DNA of 64,000 nt. It comes from Lactarius indigo (Eukaryota > Basidiomycota > Agaricomycetes > Russulales > Russulaceae). The position numbers and the translations under genes were made by a program. Positions 19,637 to 28,600 of this stretch are shown one piece after another (within the stretch, counting starts at the first letter, position 1; each line of letters opens with the position of its first letter). The DNA is taken from contig JAFKAC010000099.1 in NCBI GenBank assembly GCA_025766275.1, positions 124,001-188,000 on the forward strand. Direction: 5' to 3'. The notes beneath the pieces are model-generated. The model was not told the DNA's origin, did not search any database, and saw only the letters and a list, made by a program, of their open reading frames with translations.

Positions 19637-22600
19637 ACCCGGCGGCCTGGGCTAGAGCATTAAAACTTAGCGTGTACAATAGCAGATTCCGATCCATGCA
19701 AATTCCAGTACTTTTCAAATCTGCTCACGCGATGGCCGAACGAAACGTTCTGGTAGACTCAGGCGCAACAGACAACTTCATAAGCGCGAACCTCCTAAAA
19801 CAACTCAAGATAGCCTGGCTACCCACCGAACGCTCCATCAAAATATGGAACGTAGATGGAACCCACAACCAAGGAGGAGAAATCACGTCTTTTACCGACC
19901 TTGTCACGTTTTGGACTTTCTGTGTTATGGTACGACAGTGATTAGGACCCTTACTGTACCGGTTGCAACTACGGCGGTAAGGTAGATTAGTTGCGGACTT
20001 ACTTACGGTGATACGGCGGTGCGATAGGTGATAAGATACGATAGCTGACTGATGACCGACGCCACTAGTACTGGTACTAGTAGTATTAGGGTTCGCGTTG
20101 TTTCTGCGATACGTTGGACGCTTACTTACTGTGACTCATAGCGGCGCTTCTAAGCCCGCTCGAATTGTATTTAACCTGCCTTGTGAAGACCAAGATACGC
20201 CATCTTGGTCTTCTTGAATCGTCACTTGTTTCCTTTTTTATTTGCGACTCAATCTCTCTCATCTCTGAACCATAACTTGGTGTCCAACTTCGTTTGTGAC
20301 AAGATAAGACTAAAGCCTTGCCGGTGTACCTTCGCGTATTCACTAGGGCAAGCACACGGACCTCCGCGTCGTCGTGTCAAACGCTAAGTTGTTATCGCCT
20401 CCCCCGAGCTCAAGTCGAGCTGACGCTGTGACGGCGTTACATTAAGACCAAGATCCCATCGTGGCTGTAACAACCAGAGACCAGTGGACCAGTTTCCGTC
20501 CATATTCGCTCCCAAGAAGAGGAGAACGCAACGTCCCCACGCGCTTTTTACAAGCCGCTAATTGGAGGGAAAGGCAAGAAGAGACTGGATACTTCGTCGA
20601 GTTTAACGGACCTAGCAGGTTCCGTCCAGTTGAGTTCAACTTCGATCATTTGTGCTGGGTAGAAGTTGCCTGGAACCCCGTAGACTCCCAGTGGGACGCT
20701 ATACGACCAGCAGGACCCAGATATCGGTGCGATATCGACGCACGAGAACTCAATAGCCGCGCCGACTGGGGCCCTGTTGACGGGCAAGTACGAGAACATT
20801 CCACCGGAGAAGTAGTGTCGGAAGAGGAAGAACGAAGCCAAGAAGAAGACGAAGAGAGCGAAGGACGAGAGCCAAATCAAACTGAGACCAGCGGAGGAGC
20901 AATACAGGACCTCCTCATCGAACGAGCTGAGTCCGCACATATTACAGAACCCGAACCAATTCACATTAGGTCGCCAGCTATTATGGCAACCTTGACGCAA
21001 GCTATGGAGGAAGTCGCCATTGAAGAAGCACGTGCCATAAGAGCAGAAGCAAGAGACATCCTTATGCCCATCAATCCGGAGACCGGAGTACGAATGACCG
21101 CGGACGACGCCGCAATCTTTCGCGCCATCGGATCGGACAGGGGAGACCCCCCGTCCGAACGACGACCAGCTATGGAACTACCTCCCGGGGTAGGAGGACC
21201 CAACGGAGATCCGCCACCCCCGCCGGGAGGAGGAATACCATTTGACTTACGAGGAACCGAACCACCGCGAGGACCACCCGCTGGACCACCAGGAGGCGGG
21301 GGCGGCGGAGGAGGAGGAGGTGGCGGAGACGCTGGAAGGGGAAGCCATCATAACGAGAAATTAACCGGCGAGCCACCCTCCATTTTCGATGGAGACAGAC
21401 TTAAAGTAGACCAATTCCTGACGCAGTGGCACGTCTACTGGGGCATGAACTTGGACGCCCCTATCATGCGCAACGACTACAGAAGATGCCTTCTGTTCCT
21501 GTCATACATCAAAGGCGGAGCGGTCAGCGAATGGGTCTTGTCCTTCCTGAACTGGCTCAACAGACAAATACAACGGGGAATCAGTCCCTACACCCGTGGT
21601 CTATGGGACGCCGTAGCGGACGGTTTCAGCCAGAGATTCGAAAACACGCTGGAACGCGAACAAGCACAAGCAATATTACGGAAAGGGCTTAGAATGGTAG
21701 GAGAGGACATTGACAAGTACGTCAATGATTTCGAACAGCTCGCACGGAAGGCTCATTACCACCTCAATGAACCACAAACCATCGACCTCTTCACATCGGG
21801 TCTGCCGAAGGAACTGTTCAAAAACGCGTTCCAGTTCGACGACCCGGTCACCTTCGACGATTGGAAGAGGGCCGTACTCAAACGGCAGAAAAACTACATC
21901 CATCTCAAAGCGAGGCTTAACGAGTACAAAAACACCCCTACACAACCCAAGAAACAGACCGGCAACGCAGGATGGACGCTTCCCCAAAACCTACAACAAA
22001 CCAACCCCTGGGCCATGGACACCTCGGCCGATCGTGCCAAGGTACGACTGGCAGGATCTGAAGACGTCGACTTTAACAAGCTACCCCATCGTGATTGGCA
22101 AACGCCACCGTTCCTGCCAAGAGGAGGACCGGGCGCGAGAGGACGAGGAAGAGGGGGATCGAGAAGGGACCTAAGGAACGTACTCTGTTACAACTGTCAC
22201 GCTCCGGGACACCTCTCACGAAATTGCCCCCATCCGCGCGCACAAGGACATTGGCAAAACGCGCCATCCAGCAGTCGGATGACCGAAACCACGTGGCACC
22301 AGGGACCCGTATCACAATACGAGCCCTCTCTGCCCGGGTACATGACCCCGGCACTGAGCGCAACACCAGCCCCTCAAATTAAAGCGGCAAGTACGAAGAC
22401 GGCAGGAGAACAAGCAAAGGAATGGCTCACACAGGTGGCCAATAGTACGGATGAAGTAAAGGACCTTATCCTCCAAGATTTGTGGGGGAAAGAGGGTTTT
22501 CGGGACGCCTAAACCCGTCAGTCTGGGTGAGGGCTCTACAATGTAATTCTGTAATTGTGACAACGCGCTATCGATCTCTACGAATTCCAGTGACTGTCCG

Positions 22601-25600
22601 AACGAATTACCAAACGACTGAAGCAAACGCACTGGTCGACTCCGGAGCGACCGATAACTTTATCAAACCAAGTATGGCAGCCAAGGCAGGAATCCCGGTA
22701 CAGGCGCTGGAAACGCCCCGCAAAATATGGAACATAGACAATACGGAAAACAAAGCTGGGTTGATCACTCATTACGTTAACCTAGAAGTGAAAACGCGTG
22801 GACAGGTGAAGAAAATGACCTTTCTGGCCACCGACCTCGGAAGCGAGGACATGGTGCTCGGCTATCCCTGGCTGAGCACCTTCGAACCCACCATCAGCTG
22901 GGCTACGGCCACCACACACCCCGACGTACAACCCGTAGTGCTAGCCACTACGGAGGAACTACTTACCGCATCCACGGTGCGAGCCCTAATCACCGCGGAA
23001 AAGGAGGAGATCTTACAAGAACTGCATGAGGAAACTTTCGCACGAGCCACGACCTCGACGGAGTTGGCCATATTAGCGAAACAACAGCAGACGGCAGCCG
23101 TGTTGCCACCCGAATACGACGAGTTCAGTAGACTCTTTAACGAGCAGGCCTCACATCGTTTTCCCCCAGCTAGACCGTGGGATCACGCAATTGACTTCAA
23201 ACCTTCAGCTCCGACGGCCATAGACTGCAAGATATACCCCATGACACAAAAGGAAGAAGGCGAACTCAGGGAGTTCTTAGACGAAAAACTGAAACAGGGC
23301 TACTTGCGCCCCTCCATATCCCCGTACGCGTCTTCCTTCTTTTTTATTAAAAAGAAGGACGGAAAACTACGCCCTGTGCAGGACTATCGAGTTATCAACT
23401 CACACACCATCCGCAATCAATACCCGCTACCGCTCATCCAAGACCTCATTCTGGATCTCAGCAACGCTCACATTTATACCAAACTAGACATCCGGTGGGG
23501 CTACAACAACATACGCATCCGCGACGGAGATCAAGAGAAAGCGGCGTTCAAGACCAAATTCGGTCTCTTCGAACCAACGGTCATGTTCTTTGGCCTCACC
23601 AACTCTCCGGCCACCTTCCAAGCGATGATGAATCACATCTATCGCGACACGATCGCGAAACACGAGCGCCTCGGCACTACGATACGTGTCTATATGGATG
23701 ATATTGGTATCGCGACTCATTTCGACCATGATTTAGCCGCTCATGTCTCGGCCGTCCGAGACGTCCTACGCGTCGCCAAAGAACACGATCTCTACTTCAA
23801 ACTTGAGAAGTGCCTTTTCCATCAACCGCGAATGGATTACCTGGGGGTAATCCTTGAAAGGGGGGTAACTCGCATGGACCCTGTAAAAGTTCAAGGCATT
23901 AAAGACTGGCCAACGCCCACGAAGGTCAAGGACGTTCGATCCTTCCTGGGCTTCTGTAACTTTTACAGACTTTTCATTCGCGGTTTCGCAAACCACGCAA
24001 AGCCGCTGACCAAACTAACACGGAAGGATGAAGAGTGGAGATGGACGGAAGTAGAAGAAGAGGCATTCAACACCCTGAAACGCCTCGTAACAGAAGAACC
24101 GGTACTCGCACATCCAGTCCTCCAGGACCCGTTCGAATTAGAGGTCGATGCCTCGGGATACGCGGTGGGAGCCGTACTCCTCCAGAGAAAAGCTGACGGA
24201 AAGCGACACCCAATAGGATATTACTCCGCAACGCTTTCGGAAGCCGAGCGCAACTACGACATCTACGACCTAGAACTACTGGCCATAGTCAAGGCGTTGC
24301 GGAACTGGAGACCGCTACTCGCAGGAGCCCCACATAAGATCAAAATTTACTCGGATCACCTCAACCTGCAATACTGGAAGTCACCGCAGAAAATCAGCAG
24401 ACGTGTCGCAAGGGAAGTATTAGAACTTTCCGAATACGACTTCGAGATTCACCACATCAAAGGGAAGAACAATGGACGAGCAGACGCGTTGTCGCGTCGA
24501 CCGGACTACGACCAAGGAGCGGAGGACAATAGCGAAGTGGTGGTACTGCCACCGGAAGTCTTTGTCCGAGCCACTAATACGGCAAAGACGCTCACCCTCG
24601 ACCCGAACCTGTTGCAGCCGCGACATCAACAAGACGAGGAAGTGATTAAGGTGTGGGTAGACCCCCACCAATTGAAGAAAATACAAGGAGAGTGGTATAA
24701 AGACGGCAGGTTCGTAATAACCGGACCAGCATCGACGCATCGCGTATTGATCCATGACCACCATGACTTGCCAATACATGGCCATCCCGGGATCGCAAAA
24801 ACACAACGAATCCTGGAGAGGCATTATTGGTGGCCGCGACTGCGCAAGGATGTATACGAATATGTCCAAGGGTGTGCGGAATGTCAACGAAACAAGGTAA
24901 ACACGCGTCCTATACGAGCGGCACTACACCCCATCACACCAGTACTCGATGCGCTGCCCTTTCAAACGGTGGCAATCGACTTCATTACCAAGCTGCCGAC
25001 ATCCGAAGGGCACGACAGCATCCTCACCATCACCGACCATGACTGCAGCAAAGCCTCAGTGTTTATACCATGCCGAGAGGAGATAACCGCCGAAGAAACC
25101 GCCGCGTTGTACGTCAATCATGTGTTTAAACGATTCGGACTACCGCGCAAAATCATCAGTGACCGAGACCCCCGCTTCACATCCAAGTTTACAAGGGAGG
25201 CATGCCGAATTCTAGGGGTGCAGCAAAATATATCCACAGCGTATCACCCACGCACCGACGGACAGTCGGAAAGGACCAACCAATGGCTGGAGCAATATTT
25301 ACGCTTTTGGGTGAATGAACGCCAAGACAACTGGACCACGTATTTGCCAATAGCGGAGTTTGCACACAACAATTGGCCCCACGAGCACACGAAACAGTCG
25401 CCGTTCCAACTCCTGATGGGATACGACCCGCGAGCTGATTGGACCGATAAGCCATCCCCTATTCCCCAAGTAACCGCGCGACTGACACGGCTGAAAGAAG
25501 CTAGACAGGACGCCCAACGCCTCATGAAAAAGGCGCAAGAGGCATGGGTGCGCAACAAAGATACGCCCAAATTCCGTATCAATGACCTCGTGTGGTTAGA

Positions 25601-28600
25601 AGGGAAGCACCTTCGAACCAATCAACCCACGGCGAAATTAGCGGCGCGACGCCACGGACCTTTTAGGGTGATCCAGGTGATGTCGCCCTACAATTATCGA
25701 TTGGAACTTCCCACACAATGGAGCATCCATCCAGTGTTCCACATCGATCTTCTCACGCCGTACAAGCAAACTCCCTTACACGGGGAAAACTTCACGCGCC
25801 CACCACCAGAACTGATTGATGGAGAAGAGGAATACGAGGTCGAGGCCATTCTGGACTCTAGGCATTTCGGCAGGGGCAAACGCCTGCAATACCTTGTGAA
25901 ATGGAAGGGGTATCCAGACTCGGAGAATCAGTGGGTCAACAAGGATGACGTCTTTGCGCCAGAAGCGCTCCGTCTATACCAGGAAGCACAAGCGCGGGGG
26001 CAACAAGTTAAAACGAACAGCGCAAAGGTCGAAGGGAGTCAACCCTCTTTCCTCCGCTCTCTCACCTCTCACATGCCTACTTCCCCTCTACGCCATGTCA
26101 CCCAAGCAGCGCTCCTCGACTCCCTCGCACAAGACGCCCACGCCCTCTTGGCTGAGGACGACGACACCGAGGTACCCAACCCTCAAATCACACCATGGAC
26201 GCCTCTTAGACCAGCCGAGGGGCCTATCACCGCGCAAGAGTGGGCCCACGTCATCACCAGATTCCCAGACCCCACTACTACCCCCGATGACGAATCCGCC
26301 GTCGTCCACGTCTTCAGAAACGACCGTGGAGAACGCGAGCCGATCGCCGCTATCCCCCCAAGCGACGACCTCATCGGCATTCGCGGAGTTTTCCCGAGCA
26401 ACGACCAGCGTTCAAGCGCTGATGGAGTACGAGCTGGAGGGGTGGAGGAGAGTAGCGGCGGAGTGGCAGAAGGAGCAGCTCGACTCCGCAGCGGCCCGAC
26501 TGAGGGAGATGCGCGAGCGGCGGCAGCGATGGAGGCAGCTGAGGCTAGCCATGACGACGACGATTACTACCCGGCACGCCACGCCTTCCTTCGAACGAAA
26601 AGCGACCCTACTAATCCCCTCATCACGCCTTGGCTCGTCTACTCCGACGGGTCCCCCATGTATCGAGGACGTGTGCGCGTGCCTGGCGCCGCCGATCATC
26701 GTACGTTCACCGCCGCCGACGACCCCGCGCATGTCATTGCGCCTGAAGGGTTCCGGGCAAATCGACGACCCCATCACATTCCATACCCCATCACCGGGCC
26801 CGACGGAGTAGAGCGGGACGCGTCCCACGTCCAACTCATCGGAGGGGCTGACCCCCTCATTCTAGGGGTCATACCGGGGTCACCGCACGTCTACGGTAAG
26901 CCCTTCTACGCTGAGCCGCACGTGTCCGCCGCTCTCCGCCCCACATACCCCCACGAAGACCTGGTCGTCTTCGAGGCGGACCGCATCACCGACCGAGCCC
27001 TCAACCGAATCAACGACGAGTCACTCACGGCTGAGGTTACGCGCTTCCGCGCGGCCAGCTACGAGTTAGACCGACTCCGCGCTCGAGTGGCCCAGCTCCG
27101 CGCCATGATCGAATGCGCGCAGGACGATCGCCGCGACTCCATTTATCGTCTGGAGCGCGCCACGGCACTCGAGCGTATCGCCGATGAGCAACGCGACTGG
27201 CCGGCGAGGGACTTTCGGTGAGTCGGGGTCTCACGCTGAAAAGGGGGTGATGTCACGTTTTGGACTTTCTGTGTTATGGTACGACAGTGATTAGGACCCT
27301 TACTGTACCGGTTGCAACTACGGCGGTAAGGTAGATTAGTTGCGGACTTACTTACGGTGATACGGCGGTGCGATAGGTGATAAGATACGATAGCTGACTG
27401 ATGACCGACGCCACTAGTACTGGTACTAGTAGTATTAGGGTTCGCGTTGTTTCTGCGATACGTTGGACGCTTACTTACTGTGACTCATAGCGGCGCTTCT
27501 AAGCCCGCTCGAATTGTATTTAACCTGCCTTGTGAAGACCAAGATACGCCATCTTGGTCTTCTTGAATCGTCACTTGTTTCCTTTTTTATTTGCGACTCA
27601 ATCTCTCTCATCTCTGAACCATAACTTGGTGTCCAACTTCGTTTGTGACAAGATAAGACTAAAGCCTTGCCGGTGTACCTTCGCGTATTCACTAGGGCAA
27701 GCACACGGACCTCCGCGTCGTCGTGTCAAACGCTAAGTTGTTATCGCCTCCCCCGAGCTCAAGTCGAGCTGACGCTGTGACGGCGTTACAGACCTCACCG
27801 TTAAAACCGGAGGAAAGACCCAGAACCTTCGATTCCTTATCACAGATTTAGGAAACGACGAAGTCATACTGGGATACCCCTGGTTTACAGCTTTTGAACC
27901 CAAGTTCCACTGGCGAGATGCCACACTCGATGAAGAGTTCCAACCAGTGGTCATCACCAGTCTGCATCTGTCCGACGAAGCCGTGCCTCTTGAAGCAACT
28001 ATCAAGGCATTGGAGACGTATCAACTGGACGAATCAGCCTGGGAACAGCTACAAGAAGAGGATGAACCTCATATCCGACTGCGAAAAACAACCACAGCAT
28101 CCGAACTAGCGCAGCAAGAAGCGGCCAAAAAACCCCAGAAGACCTTCGAAGAGATGGTCCCAGAAGAATACCGGAGACATCAGAAAGTTTTCAGTGAGGA
28201 AGCGTCCCAGTGCTTTCCCCCTTCACGCCCGTGGGACCATGCCATCGATCTAGTCCCAACCGCCCCTGAAACAATGGATTGCAAAGTGTACCCACTCACA
28301 ATCCCAGAAAACGAAAAATTAACAGAATTTGTAACCGAACACCTGGAAAAGAAGTACATCCAACCGTCCAAGTCCCCTTACGCATCTCCCTTCTTTTTCA
28401 TCAAAAAGAAGGACGGGAAGCTACGCCCGGTACAGGATTACCGCCGCCTCAACGAACTAACCATAAAAAATCACTATCCACTCCCCCTAATCCCCGAACT
28501 TATTGACAAGATCCGAGAAGCAAGGCTTTACTCAAAGCTTGACATCCGATGGGGATACAACAATGTCCGAATCAAACAAGGGGACGAATGGAAGGCGGCG

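Larger units (their letters stand above)
19902..27790 (+). mobile_element. G1b: intact, probably active Ty3/gypsy chromovirus
   Basis: Two 540-bp LTRs (19902-20441 and 27251-27790; TGTCACG...GTTACA) that I read as identical, flanked by GACCT (19897-19901 and 27791-27795). gag and pol are uninterrupted, and the protease, RT, RNase H and integrase catalytic residues are all present. Identical LTRs plus intact ORFs make it the best candidate here for a currently mobile copy. It is the youngest layer of the left nest (inside G3, inside G1c). Confidence 0.96.

Noticed and set aside
27037..27234. Minus-strand open frames opposite pol ends
   Set aside because: Shadows of GC-rich pol codons; no homology and no conserved starts.
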